This document shows, one piece after another, positions 8,174 through 17,285 of a stretch of DNA of 64,000 bases (its first letter is position 1; the number at the start of each line of letters is the position of its first letter). The DNA comes from Bacilli bacterium (GTDB lineage Bacteria > Bacillota_I > Bacilli_A > RF39 > UBA660), in assembly GCA_900772415.1 (NCBI GenBank), contig CAAHEC010000022.1:1-64000 (forward strand), given 5' to 3'. The position numbers and the translations under genes were made by a program. The notes beneath the pieces are model-generated. The model was given only the letters and a program-made list of their open reading frames with translations, had not been told where the DNA came from and did not search any database.

Positions 8174-8803
8174 ATGCGAAAATTATTTAACAAAATTGAA
8201 TCTAAAGACCAAAAAAAACTATTAAAATTATTAGAAACAAGTATTCTTAAATTTAAAAAAGACGTAACAATTTTTTCAAATATTCAAGGTAATATAATAG
8301 GCATTATATTAGAAGGGAGTGCTCAAATTATAAGAACGGATTATAATGGTAATAGAACAATCATTGAAGAACTTAAGGAAGAATCAGTTTTTGGAACAGC
8401 AATATCTTCTTTATATAGTGATGAATGTCAAATAATCACCAAAGAAGATACTAAAGTTTTATTAATAGATTATGACCTTATAATAACTAAAGAAAATAAT
8501 AATTACTCATATTATAATCAGTTTGTTAAAAACCTACTTGAAATAACCACTAATATAATAGAAGAAAAAAATGATAGAATTGAGATTCTAACAAAAAAAA
8601 CCATAAGAGATAAATTATTAGAATACTTTAGAATATATAGTAAAAAAAGGGGGACAAAAATTATTTATCTACCATTTACTCTTACCGATTTTGCAGATTA
8701 CTTATCCGTTGATAGATCTGCTATGCAAAGGGAATTAAAATATCTAAAAGAAGAAAAATTTATAGAAACAAAAGGAAGAAAAATAAATTTATTATACAAA
8801 TAA
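8174..8803 (+). CDS. Crp/Fnr-family transcription regulator
   Basis: 209 residues. An N-terminal cyclic-nucleotide-type beta roll (about 15-110, with IIGIILEGSAQIIRTDYNGN), a long dimer helix, and a C-terminal winged helix (TLTDFADYLSVDRSAMQRELKYL at about 165-190). There is only one cysteine, so it cannot be a 4Fe-4S Fnr; the effector is unknown. Divergent placement from nrdD-nrdG-dut and the palindrome between them suggest that it senses a redox or anaerobic cue and controls that operon and itself. It ends at a terminator shared with convergent thrS. Confidence 0.88.
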   Translation: MRKLFNKIESKDQKKLLKLLETSILKFKKDVTIFSNIQGNIIGIILEGSAQIIRTDYNGNRTIIEELKEESVFGTAISSLYSDECQIITKEDTKVLLIDYDLIITKENNNYSYYNQFVKNLLEITTNIIEEKNDRIEILTKKTIRDKLLEYFRIYSKKRGTKIIYLPFTLTDFADYLSVDRSAMQRELKYLKEEKFIETKGRKINLLYK

Positions 8804-8827
8804 AAGTCAGGTTATTCCTGACTTTTT
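8802..8827. terminator. Bidirectional terminator
   Basis: AAAAGTCAGG-TTATT-CCTGACTTTTT lies between the convergent regulator and thrS genes and carries A and T runs on both flanks. Confidence 0.85.
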
Positions 8828-10581
8828 GATTGCTTACTTTTTATTTCATTAAGTAATAGTTCTTTAAACGTATCTTTTTGAACAGAGTATGTTTTTAAAG
8901 AACCATGTCTTCTATAGCTTACTAAATTATCATCACGCTCTTTATCTCCTAAAATTAAGGTAATAGGGATCTTTTTAGTTTGAGACTCCCTCATTTTATA
9001 TGATAATTTTTCATCTCTGTCATCTAATTCTACCCTAATTGATGCATCTTTTAACATTTTATATATTTCTTTTGCATACTCTAAATGATAATTATTATTA
9101 ACTGGAATAATATTTACTTGTACTGGAGCTAGCCAAGTTGGAAAAGCACCTTTAGTTTCTTCAATTAAAAATGCTGTGAACCTGTCAAATGTTCCAAATA
9201 TTGCTCTATGAAGAACAACAGGAGTTTTCTTTTCTCCCTTATTATCAATGTAAGAAAGATCAAATCTTCTTGGAAGTAAGAAATCTAACTGGCAAGTTGA
9301 TAAAGTAACATCAGGGCCTACAGCTGGTTTTACCTCAACGTCAAGTTTAGGTCCATAAAATGCTGCCTCTCCTACAGCTTCAAAGTAATCGACGTTTAAT
9401 TCATTTAAAACTTCTCTTAATTTAGCTTCTGCTTCATTCCACATTTTATCATCATCAAAGTATTTTTCCTTATCTTCTGGATCTCTAAGTGAAAGTCTAA
9501 ACTTATAATCTTTTATTCCAAAATCTTTATAAACATCAAGTATTAAGCTAACAACCTTCTTAAACTCATCTTTGATTTGCTCTGGAGTTACAAAAAGATG
9601 TGCATCATTTTGACACATGCATCTAACACGTTCAAGTCCCTTAACAGCGCCTGATGCTTCATATCTAAAGTCTGTTGCAAACTCTCCTATTCTAACTGGT
9701 AAATCACGGTATGAATGTAGTTTGTTTTTGAACACCAACATATGATGTGGACAGTTCATAGGACGAAGTACGAACTCTTCATCATCAACCTTCATCATTG
9801 GAAACATATTTTCTTTATAATGATCCCAGTGCCCTGATGTTTTATATAAATCAACCGTTCCAACACAAGGAGAATATACGTGCTCATATCCCAAGTTTCT
9901 TTCCTTTTCATATATATAATTTTCTAGTTCTTTGCGAATTACAGCTCCATTTGGAAGCCATATTGGCATACCTGCTCCAACTAGTTCGTGATTCATAAAA
10001 ATTTCTTGTTCCTTGCCTATTTTTCTATGATCTCTTTGCTTTCTTTCTTCAAGTTCATTTAGATAATTATTTAAGTCTTCTTCCGTTTCAAAACATACAC
10101 CATATATTCTTTGAAGCATCTTATTTTTAGAGTTACCCTTAAAGTATGCACCAGAATGCTTAATTAATTTAAAATACTTCATTTTTTTAGTCGTCTCAAC
10201 GTGAGGCCCACGGCAAAGATCAGTAAAATCTCCTTGCGTATAACAAGAAATAACAGTGTCATTTTCATCCATACGACTTATTAAATCTATTTTATATGGA
10301 TCATCTTTAAATCTTTCTAAAGCTTCTTCTTTAGATATTTCTTCCCTATAAATTCTCTTATCAGATTTAGCACACTTTTTCATTTCTTTTTCTATTTTTG
10401 GTAAATCTTCATCTGTTAAAGTTTCGTCCCCTAAATCTATGTCATAGTAAAATCCATCTTCTATAACTGGCCCTACCCAAAATTTAGCATTTGGATATAG
10501 ATGCTTTACAGCTTGTGCAAGTAAGTGTGCACAAGAGTGATTAAGTATGTTTAATTTTTCATTTTCTTTTATATTTATCAT
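8812..10581 (-). CDS. thrS: Threonyl-tRNA synthetase lacking the TGS domain
   Basis: 589 residues. It begins directly with the editing-domain region (NILNHSCAHLLAQAVKHLYP), so the usual N-terminal TGS domain of about 60 residues is missing. The catalytic core is intact: zinc-site RPMNCPHHMLVFKN, motif 2 FRYEASGAVKGLERVR, motif 3 near HRAIFGTFDRFTAFLIEE, and a C-terminal anticodon-binding domain from about 490. It charges tRNA-Thr. Short ThrS forms occur in some mollicutes. It follows a nucleotidyltransferase-like gene by one base and both lie under a T-box leader. Confidence 0.96.
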   Translation of the reverse strand: MINIKENEKLNILNHSCAHLLAQAVKHLYPNAKFWVGPVIEDGFYYDIDLGDETLTDEDLPKIEKEMKKCAKSDKRIYREEISKEEALERFKDDPYKIDLISRMDENDTVISCYTQGDFTDLCRGPHVETTKKMKYFKLIKHSGAYFKGNSKNKMLQRIYGVCFETEEDLNNYLNELEERKQRDHRKIGKEQEIFMNHELVGAGMPIWLPNGAVIRKELENYIYEKERNLGYEHVYSPCVGTVDLYKTSGHWDHYKENMFPMMKVDDEEFVLRPMNCPHHMLVFKNKLHSYRDLPVRIGEFATDFRYEASGAVKGLERVRCMCQNDAHLFVTPEQIKDEFKKVVSLILDVYKDFGIKDYKFRLSLRDPEDKEKYFDDDKMWNEAEAKLREVLNELNVDYFEAVGEAAFYGPKLDVEVKPAVGPDVTLSTCQLDFLLPRRFDLSYIDNKGEKKTPVVLHRAIFGTFDRFTAFLIEETKGAFPTWLAPVQVNIIPVNNNYHLEYAKEIYKMLKDASIRVELDDRDEKLSYKMRESQTKKIPITLILGDKERDDNLVSYRRHGSLKTYSVQKDTFKELLLNEIKSKQSKSQE

Positions 10582-10582
10582 A

Positions 10583-11359
10583 TTAATAATTCCTTTCTAA
10601 TTTACTTTTTAATTTAAATGTTCTTATATTAAAACCACCTTGCTTTTTATAATAATAATTAATTAAGGCTTCCATATTTTTATACATAATACTTAATTTA
10701 TCCATATCAAAGCATCTTATATATAGTTTTATAAATTCTTCTTCCGGTAGTTTAAATACATGATACTTTCTTCTATATTCTTCATCTGTTAATATCTTAT
10801 ATATTTTTGTTTTTGGAAGTTTTGGAATAGATAAATATTCCATATAAAAATCATAAACATCTCCTAATAAAGAATAATATATTAAGTTAAAGTTCGGGTT
10901 ATTTTCTTTTAATGAAATTTTAAGTTCATCTAGATAATCCCATAAATGATAATTATTCATATCTAACTTATAGCTAGTTATGTTATCTTGTTTTTTATCA
11001 ATGTATTCTAAAGCTTTATCTTGAAGTTTTTTTAAAGTTCCATCTAAATCATATATTATTTTTCCATATGCTAACATATTAGCAGTTACCTGTTTTCCAT
11101 CAGTAAATTCTTTTTCCATATATTTTTCTATTTCAGATGAAGGACTCATAAAATATTCTATTAAATAACTATTAGAATCAATATTACCTCTTTCTTTATA
11201 ATCACAGTCTTCTTTTAGTACTAAATATACATTTATATCAGAATATTCATTATTATTTTCTTTAGCATAACTACCACAAAGCATAGCTCCTATTACATCA
11301 TCATTATCTTCATATTGTCTTAAAAATTCTTTTAATGCAAGTTTCCATTTTTCTATCAC
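10583..11359 (-). CDS. Nucleotidyltransferase-like protein under T-box control
   Basis: 258 residues, starting at GTG with a GAAGGTG site. The N-terminal 60 residues have the polymerase-beta-type nucleotidyltransferase pattern: MLCGSYAKENNNEYSDINVY gives GS and the first metal-binding Asp, but the second acidic residue of the usual DxD is Asn, so activity may be altered. The rest is helical and unrecognised. It lies one base upstream of thrS, directly after the T-box, so it is made when uncharged tRNA-Thr accumulates. A role in tRNA or threonine metabolism is inference from context only. Confidence 0.75.
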   Translation of the reverse strand: MIEKWKLALKEFLRQYEDNDDVIGAMLCGSYAKENNNEYSDINVYLVLKEDCDYKERGNIDSNSYLIEYFMSPSSEIEKYMEKEFTDGKQVTANMLAYGKIIYDLDGTLKKLQDKALEYIDKKQDNITSYKLDMNNYHLWDYLDELKISLKENNPNFNLIYYSLLGDVYDFYMEYLSIPKLPKTKIYKILTDEEYRRKYHVFKLPEEEFIKLYIRCFDMDKLSIMYKNMEALINYYYKKQGGFNIRTFKLKSKLERNY

Positions 11360-11379
11360 AAAAACACCTTCTTTCTAAT

Positions 11380-11581
11380 AAAAAAAGGAAAGTACCAAAG
11401 GAGTGCATAATGCACGGTACCATCCTTACTTTAACTTAATTTGATAACGTGCATAAAGCACGGGATTCTCTTTCGAGTCCAACTTAGAAGTAGTAATTTT
11501 ATAATTAGTTTATCTATTTTCACCACCATAGACTCTCTTTAAAACATCATTATAAAACCATGTCTTCATCAATGTATTTAT
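11380..11581 (-). promoter_or_regulatory. T-box riboswitch, probably threonine
   Basis: On the minus strand the leader has the Stem I start (GAGAGTC, pairing with GACTC further on), a Stem III hairpin (CCGTGC-TTTAT-GCACG), the conserved T-box AAGGATGGTACCGTGC (about 11411-11428), and a terminator ending TTTCCTTTTTTT at 11380. Two overlapping ACT triplets at 11489-11494 are the best specifier candidates. This fits the downstream thrS. The exact specifier pairing was not proven. Confidence 0.9.
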
Positions 11582-11587
11582 ATCAAA

Positions 11588-11616
11588 ATAATACTACAAA
11601 AAGTATTCTTAGTCAA
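11588..11616 (-). promoter_or_regulatory. Promoter of the T-box/thrS operon
   Basis: On the minus strand TTGACT (11616..11611), 17 bases, TATTAT (11593..11588). It begins just past the dnaI stop. Confidence 0.75.
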
Positions 11617-11619
11617 TCT

Positions 11620-12546
11620 TTACTTTCTCTTATTTTCTCCAACCATCTTTATATCAACGGTTAATTGTTTTACTCTTTCTATTATTCTTCTTGCTTTTAC
11701 TTTTTCAGATTTATTATTATTTGTAATACTTAAATGTTCTTCTAATTCCTTAATATCTAAATTAGAAGTGATAAAAGTTGGTAATTTTTCTTGCATTCTA
11801 TACTGAAGAATAGTTCCTAATATTTCATCCCTACTCCATGATGTTACTATTTCTGCTCCTAAATCATCTATTAAAAGAAACTTGGCATACTTAACTTCAT
11901 TATATTTATTTTTAAATTCATCAGAAGAAGATGAGGAATAACTAGATTTTAAACTTCTTAAATATTCTGGCCAATATACTATAGTACTTTTGACATTTAA
12001 TTTAGCAAGTTCATTAAACATTGCCGCAACTAAATATGTCTTACCAGCTCCAAAATTACCATGTAAGAAAAGTCCTTTATCTAATATATTTTTCTTATAA
12101 TTCTTTATATAATTAGTAAGATAAGTTATCGTATCAAATCTTGATTCATCATCTGTGTAAATGTCTTTCATTTTAGCTTCTTTTATTTCTTTTGGAATAT
12201 CAAAACAAGTAACGTTTTTTTGATACCTATTTTCATTTATTAGTTTATTTTTATATCTACAAGAAACATATGAAAAATTTAATTTTCCATCTTCTAATGA
12301 AGGAAAATAACAATATCCATTCATATTGTTTTTGCACATAAAAAGTCCCTTACAAGATTTACAATTTTTATATTCTAAAGAAGCTTCTTTAATTAATGAT
12401 GTATATTTCATTAATTCATCATCGTTTAAATTGATACTATCACAAATTTTTTTAAAATCTAAATCTTTTTTTTCTTCTTCATAAGAAATCTTTAATTTAT
12501 AATTTAAATCATTTTCTTCTTTTACTACTTTATTTATGTTTTGCAT
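11620..12546 (-). CDS. dnaI: Helicase loader DnaI
   Basis: 308 residues. An N-terminal zinc-binding part holds CKSCKGLFMC and a further Cys cluster. The AAA+ ATPase has Walker A GNFGAGKTYL (about 162-171) and Walker B FLLIDDLGAE. DnaI loads the replicative helicase onto DNA with DnaB and DnaD. The order dnaB-dnaI followed by thrS is the same as in Bacillus, which supports the call. It is 14 bases downstream of dnaB. Confidence 0.94.
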   Translation of the reverse strand: MQNINKVVKEENDLNYKLKISYEEEKKDLDFKKICDSINLNDDELMKYTSLIKEASLEYKNCKSCKGLFMCKNNMNGYCYFPSLEDGKLNFSYVSCRYKNKLINENRYQKNVTCFDIPKEIKEAKMKDIYTDDESRFDTITYLTNYIKNYKKNILDKGLFLHGNFGAGKTYLVAAMFNELAKLNVKSTIVYWPEYLRSLKSSYSSSSSDEFKNKYNEVKYAKFLLIDDLGAEIVTSWSRDEILGTILQYRMQEKLPTFITSNLDIKELEEHLSITNNNKSEKVKARRIIERVKQLTVDIKMVGENKRK

Positions 12547-12560
12547 AACTTATCAATCCT

Positions 12561-13856
12561 TTATGAAAATTCTTTTAACATATCTTTAAGTGATTTCTCA
12601 TTTTCTTCACTTATTTTTTTCTTTTCTATTTTTTTGTCAAACCATTCTGGTAATACTTCGTTTGATTGTTTTATATATTTTTTATCTTCAATTACAACCT
12701 TTGACTTCTTATATTCTTTTTCAGCTGCCTTCATAGCTTCATCTACGGTTTCTATATTAAGCCTTTTCCATTGTGAAGCTATCGCTTCTATAAAATTTTT
12801 AGTAAGCTTTTTATTGTTTATTTTTAAAACATAATCAATTAATACGTTAACAACTCCCGGATTTAATTTAAAATCAGTTAATAGTCCTTCTAAAATATTA
12901 AGGTCTCTTTCTGCCGGTTTAGCACCCTTATTAGCTCCTTTAAGAAAATTATAAGGACTTGTATTTTCAAATACATATATCATCTTAGCCCTTTTATCAT
13001 CTTTTCCTATCGGATTTTTTAAATATTCAGGCTGACTTTTATATATAAGTGAAGGAAGCTTATTATCATTTTCATACCTATAATAATTTCTTACGTTCTT
13101 TCTTAGAGCGTTTTTATCTATAAGACCATTTTCCTTTATAGAATTTAGTATGGAAGGTTTCATCTCCAAAGCATCTAAATTATACACATAAGATAAATTG
13201 CAAATTAAATCTTTAACTTCCCTGCTAAACGTCTTATTACTTATTAAACCATTTGGTACAGAAGATATTAATAAATCAAAGTCAAATTCACTATCTATTT
13301 TTATTTGTCCTGTTTTGTTAGTTCGTAAATCGGTATTTAAGTTATCGTAAAGAGTTCCTGGAGTACTTTCAAAAACTTCATCAAAAGATGAGGTTATCTC
13401 TTTATATGAAGATAAGTTAATTTTAGGAACTTTAAAATATTTAAGTAAGTTTTCATATTCTTTTTTACCTACATTATTATATAAAACAACATTTAATATA
13501 GGATGATTAAAATATTCTACCGCCGATATTGGAGAAAATAATTCATATACATATGAATTAGGATTACCTTCTTTTAAAAACGTTTTTAAAAGCCCAATCG
13601 CTTCCAATTTTTTTCTTGCCATTATTATTGGATCCATTTTAATTCTTAAAGAAGTCATTAGATGATGATGAGTATATTCACCACTTAAAAGTTCTGATTT
13701 ATCTAAATCAGCCCATAAAGTATAATATAAATCCGTTGCAATACATCCTATTATTGGTTGATATAACATACTTATTATTTTTCTATCATTTTCATTTAAT
13801 ATGGTTCTATTTACCACTACGAAAGTATCCGCTGGTAAAATATTTAATTCTCTCAT
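12561..13856 (-). CDS. dnaB: Replication initiation and membrane-attachment protein DnaB
   Basis: 431 residues, close to Bacillus DnaB (about 470). The N-terminal segment ENDRKIISMLYQPIIGCIATDLYYTLW is typical of the DnaB/DnaD-type winged-helix region, and a second DnaD-like helical domain follows at about 310-370. The C-terminus is charged. It acts with DnaI in helicase loading; it is not the helicase called DnaB in E. coli. nrdR, which precedes dnaB in Bacillus, is absent here. RBS AAGGAGG precedes the ATG. Confidence 0.9.
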   Translation of the reverse strand: MRELNILPADTFVVVNRTILNENDRKIISMLYQPIIGCIATDLYYTLWADLDKSELLSGEYTHHHLMTSLRIKMDPIIMARKKLEAIGLLKTFLKEGNPNSYVYELFSPISAVEYFNHPILNVVLYNNVGKKEYENLLKYFKVPKINLSSYKEITSSFDEVFESTPGTLYDNLNTDLRTNKTGQIKIDSEFDFDLLISSVPNGLISNKTFSREVKDLICNLSYVYNLDALEMKPSILNSIKENGLIDKNALRKNVRNYYRYENDNKLPSLIYKSQPEYLKNPIGKDDKRAKMIYVFENTSPYNFLKGANKGAKPAERDLNILEGLLTDFKLNPGVVNVLIDYVLKINNKKLTKNFIEAIASQWKRLNIETVDEAMKAAEKEYKKSKVVIEDKKYIKQSNEVLPEWFDKKIEKKKISEENEKSLKDMLKEFS

Positions 13857-13960
13857 AATGGTAGGCCTCCTTAAATTTTATTTTAATATATTTTAAAACT
13901 TATTTAAATGATTTTTAACACATTTAATAATTTTCTTTCATAAAGATTTAATCTTCTTTT

Positions 13961-13990
13961 ATTATAATACATTTCTTTTATTCTTTTCAA
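13961..13990 (-). promoter_or_regulatory. Promoter of dnaB-dnaI
   Basis: On the minus strand TTGAAA (13990..13985), 18 bases, TATAAT (13966..13961), leaving a leader of about 100 bases. Confidence 0.6.
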
Positions 13991-14042
13991 GTTAATAATT
14001 TTTTTCTATCTTTTAAACATCTCTAATTATATAGTTTGACAA

Positions 14043-14078
14043 AGTAATAAAAAAACCTCTAATTTTTTAGGTTTTTTT
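14043..14078 (-). terminator. Terminator after dnaE
   Basis: The minus-strand stem AAAAACCT and AGGTTTTT around an A+T-rich loop is followed by T residues and overlaps the dnaE stop. Confidence 0.75.
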
Positions 14079-16950
14079 ATATTTTTTTAATATCAAAAAT
14101 TACAAGTTGAAGTTTAGAAAATCTTTTTTCTACCTTACCATATACTTTGTAGGTTCCTGGAATTGGTATGTTAAAGAATTTGTTATAAGTTTTAGGAAAC
14201 ATAACTAATTCTACTGTTCCATATGAGTCACTAGCATTTAAAAACATCATTTTTTCATTTGTCTTTGTATTAATTTCTTTTTTTCTTTCAATATATAAAA
14301 CCATTTCTATCATTTTGTCAAAATACTTATCTAGTAAATTACTTGTTATACTATTATTTGTTATATATTTACTAGTCGGATGATTACTTATATAAAAACC
14401 AAATAAAGCTATTTCTTGTTTTGTAAGCTCATCTTTACTATATTCTTCGTAATCTTCTATTTCTGGTTTTAAGACTAAGCTTTCATCTAAATTGTAGCAT
14501 AACTCCGCATAATTAATTGCTTCATTTAAATTTTCTATTAATGTTCTTCTAGTTTTATTAAATATATCTAATGCTCCAGATAATATAAGATTTCTTAAAA
14601 CGTCACGTCCTAGTTTATAACATCTTCTAACAAAATCTAAATAAGACGTAAAATTTCCATTTAAATTTCTTTCGTTAACTATTTCTCTTGATGTTAAAAC
14701 GCCTATTGCTCTTACTACTGACAAAGGAAACAAAAGTTCATTATTTAGAATTATATATTTATCTGTTGATAAATTTATATTAGGGGTTTTAATGCTAACA
14801 TCCAATCTCTTACATTCGTCAATAATTTGTTTTGTTTTATTTGAAACACCAATAATATTATTTAAAATCTCAGTTTCAAAGTAAAGTGGATAATGAACCT
14901 TTAAATAAGCTATTTTATAACCTATTATTGCATAACTAACTGAGTGTGCTTTATTAAACCCATAATTAGCAAACTTAAGAATCAAATTATATACTTTATC
15001 TAATGTTTCTTTATCATAACCTTTATTCATACCACCTATTATAAATTCTTCTTTATAAGATAATAATAAATCTTCTTTCTTCTTACTCATTGCACGCCTT
15101 AACTCATCTGCCTTAGCATATGAAAAACCAGCCATTTTTCTTGCAATTTGCATTATCTGTTCTTGATATATAATTATTCCATAAGTAGAAGATAAAATAT
15201 CTTTTAAATCTTCATTTATATAAGTTATTTTCTCTTTTTTATGACGTCTTTTTACATATGTATCTATGTTTTCCATAGGTCCTGGTCTAAAAAGTGCTAC
15301 AGCATCAATTAAATCACTTATATTAGATGGTTTTAATTCCATGATAAACTTTTTCATACCTTGTGATTCAAATTGAAACACACCATCTAAATTACCATTT
15401 ATAAACAAATTATATGTTTTTTTATCATCGAGTGGTATATCACTAAATTTAATATTTGTATTTTTAATTACTTTATCTATTATAGTAAGATTTTTAAGCC
15501 CTAAAAAATCCATTTTTAAAAGACCTATATCCTCTATATAATTCATAGTATATCCACAAATATATGAACCATCAGAATCAAGATGTAATGGAACATAATT
15601 AGAAAGTTCTTTATTTGATATAATAACTCCCGCAGCATGTTTAGAAATATGTCTTTTAAGTCCCTCTAAATGAAGTGATACATCATATATTTTTCTTAAA
15701 ACTTCATCATTACTTAATATTCTTTTTACGTTTATATTTTCTAACTGATAAGATAAATCTTTTTTATCATCAAAGTTCTTAAGTAAATTGTCAATTTTAA
15801 ACCCACTTACGTTAAATATTCTAGCAACATCTCTAATAACTTGTTTTGCAAGCAAATTAGAAAAAGTAATTATTCCAGATACATGTTTTCTACCATACTT
15901 TTCTTCTACATATTTTATTACTTCATCTCTTTTTTCCGCATCAAAGTCTATATCTATATCAGGCATAGTAACTCTATTTGGATTTAAAAATCTTTCAAAC
16001 AATAAATCATATTTAAGAGGATCTATATCAGTTATTCCAAGTGAATACGAAACAAGGCTTGATGCTGCAGAACCCCTACCCGGTCCCACCATTATTCCAT
16101 TTTTCTTTGCATATTTAACATAATCCCAAACAACTAAGAAATAATTACAAAAATTTAATTTTGAAATAATAGAAAGTTCATATTTTAATCTTTCTACGTA
16201 TTTTAAAGAAACATTACCATTAAGTCTTTTTTTAAGCCCTGTTATACATAAATCTGTTAAATACTTTTCTTTGTTAAATTCTAAATCATTATTATATACG
16301 GGAAGTAAATCATTCTTTTTTAAAATAGTTAAATTACATAGTGCACTAACATAGTTAGTTGTTTTTGAAGATAACACATCAACTTGCTCTATAAAAGATA
16401 CATCTTCTCCTTCAGTATAATCTTGATCTTTTATTTTATATAAATATTTTAAATACTTAGAATCTTCTTTTTTTAATGTGAGCGTTTTATTTAAATACAC
16501 TTTATTACCATTTATCTTTTTTTCTTCATCAGCAGTTTTATATCCAATAAATAAATCTTTAGTATATGGTATATAAAAATCTCTTTTATCTTTGTATTTG
16601 TAAGGCAAGACAAGTACTAAATCATTTATATATTTTATAAGTTCATCAAATGAAAATTTATTTTCATTTATAAGTGTATTTATATTACATAAGTTTTGGT
16701 ATCCTTTATAGTTTTTTGCATATAGAAGGATAGTATAATCTAAATTAACTTCAAGACCTATAATTGGTTTTATATCATTTTTAATACACTTAGTATAAAA
16801 CTCCATAGCACCATATAAGTTATCATCACATATTGCAGCACTTTTAAAATTAAGTTTTTTTAGTGTACTTATTAAATCATCTATCTTTATTAAACTTGAT
16901 AAAATAGAATAATCTGTCTTTATCCATAAAGGTGTATAATTCATAAGCAT
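14077..16950 (-). CDS. dnaE: DNA polymerase III alpha subunit, short DnaE type
   Basis: 957 residues, shorter than most DnaE proteins (about 1100-1160). The polymerase palm motif is MPDIDIDF (near residue 329) after GPGRGSAASS. A PHP domain is present at the N-terminus, but the metal-binding HxH is replaced by WIKT (residues 9-12), so this domain is probably structural only. A C-terminal OB-fold ends the protein (about 860-950). In Bacilli, DnaE extends primers before handing over to PolC. The gene is monocistronic with AAGGA before the ATG. Confidence 0.95.
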   Translation of the reverse strand: MLMNYTPLWIKTDYSILSSLIKIDDLISTLKKLNFKSAAICDDNLYGAMEFYTKCIKNDIKPIIGLEVNLDYTILLYAKNYKGYQNLCNINTLINENKFSFDELIKYINDLVLVLPYKYKDKRDFYIPYTKDLFIGYKTADEEKKINGNKVYLNKTLTLKKEDSKYLKYLYKIKDQDYTEGEDVSFIEQVDVLSSKTTNYVSALCNLTILKKNDLLPVYNNDLEFNKEKYLTDLCITGLKKRLNGNVSLKYVERLKYELSIISKLNFCNYFLVVWDYVKYAKKNGIMVGPGRGSAASSLVSYSLGITDIDPLKYDLLFERFLNPNRVTMPDIDIDFDAEKRDEVIKYVEEKYGRKHVSGIITFSNLLAKQVIRDVARIFNVSGFKIDNLLKNFDDKKDLSYQLENINVKRILSNDEVLRKIYDVSLHLEGLKRHISKHAAGVIISNKELSNYVPLHLDSDGSYICGYTMNYIEDIGLLKMDFLGLKNLTIIDKVIKNTNIKFSDIPLDDKKTYNLFINGNLDGVFQFESQGMKKFIMELKPSNISDLIDAVALFRPGPMENIDTYVKRRHKKEKITYINEDLKDILSSTYGIIIYQEQIMQIARKMAGFSYAKADELRRAMSKKKEDLLLSYKEEFIIGGMNKGYDKETLDKVYNLILKFANYGFNKAHSVSYAIIGYKIAYLKVHYPLYFETEILNNIIGVSNKTKQIIDECKRLDVSIKTPNINLSTDKYIILNNELLFPLSVVRAIGVLTSREIVNERNLNGNFTSYLDFVRRCYKLGRDVLRNLILSGALDIFNKTRRTLIENLNEAINYAELCYNLDESLVLKPEIEDYEEYSKDELTKQEIALFGFYISNHPTSKYITNNSITSNLLDKYFDKMIEMVLYIERKKEINTKTNEKMMFLNASDSYGTVELVMFPKTYNKFFNIPIPGTYKVYGKVEKRFSKLQLVIFDIKKI

Positions 16951-17005
16951 ACCACTTCCTTCTAATAATATTTTACTACAAAAAAATTTTTTTTCATATT
17001 TTAAT

Positions 17006-17034
17006 TTGACTAATTAACCATAATATGGTAAAGT
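17006..17034 (+). promoter_or_regulatory. Promoter of rpmB
   Basis: TTGACT (17006-17011), 17 bases, TAAAGT (17029-17034) preceded by TGG, an extended -10. The leader to the GGAGG site is about 25 bases. Confidence 0.7.
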
Positions 17035-17070
17035 TAGATAGCAAAGACGCACTTTAAGGAGGAATTAAAT

Positions 17071-17244
17071 ATGGCTAAAAAAATGTCAAACAAAAAACCA
17101 TTATTTGGTAACAAACGCTCTCATGCTTTAAATACAACTAAAATGAGACAAAAAGTTAACATGCAAAAAGTAACTTTAAATGGTGTAACCGTAATAATGA
17201 GCACCAAAGAGGCTAAAAAATTTAGAAAAAATAATGTAGCATAA
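17071..17244 (+). CDS. rpmB: 50S ribosomal protein L28
   Basis: 57 residues starting MAKKMSNKKPLFGNKRSHA, with AAGGAGG seven bases before the ATG. The pattern GN-RSHALN, then KVNMQKVTLNG and VIMSTKEAKKF, matches bacterial L28. The N-terminal cysteine pair of zinc-binding L28 forms is absent, so this is a zinc-independent version. Monocistronic, with its own promoter and a terminator. L28 is a late-assembling 50S protein. Confidence 0.93.
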   Translation: MAKKMSNKKPLFGNKRSHALNTTKMRQKVNMQKVTLNGVTVIMSTKEAKKFRKNNVA

Positions 17245-17246
17245 TA

Positions 17247-17285
17247 AAAATACTTCAATTGCTTAAATGAAGTATTTTTATTTTT
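17247..17285. terminator. Terminator between convergent rpmB and prepilin gene
   Basis: AAATACTTCA and TGAAGTATTTTTA form the stem, followed by TTTTT; the A run on the left allows use on the other strand. Confidence 0.8.
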
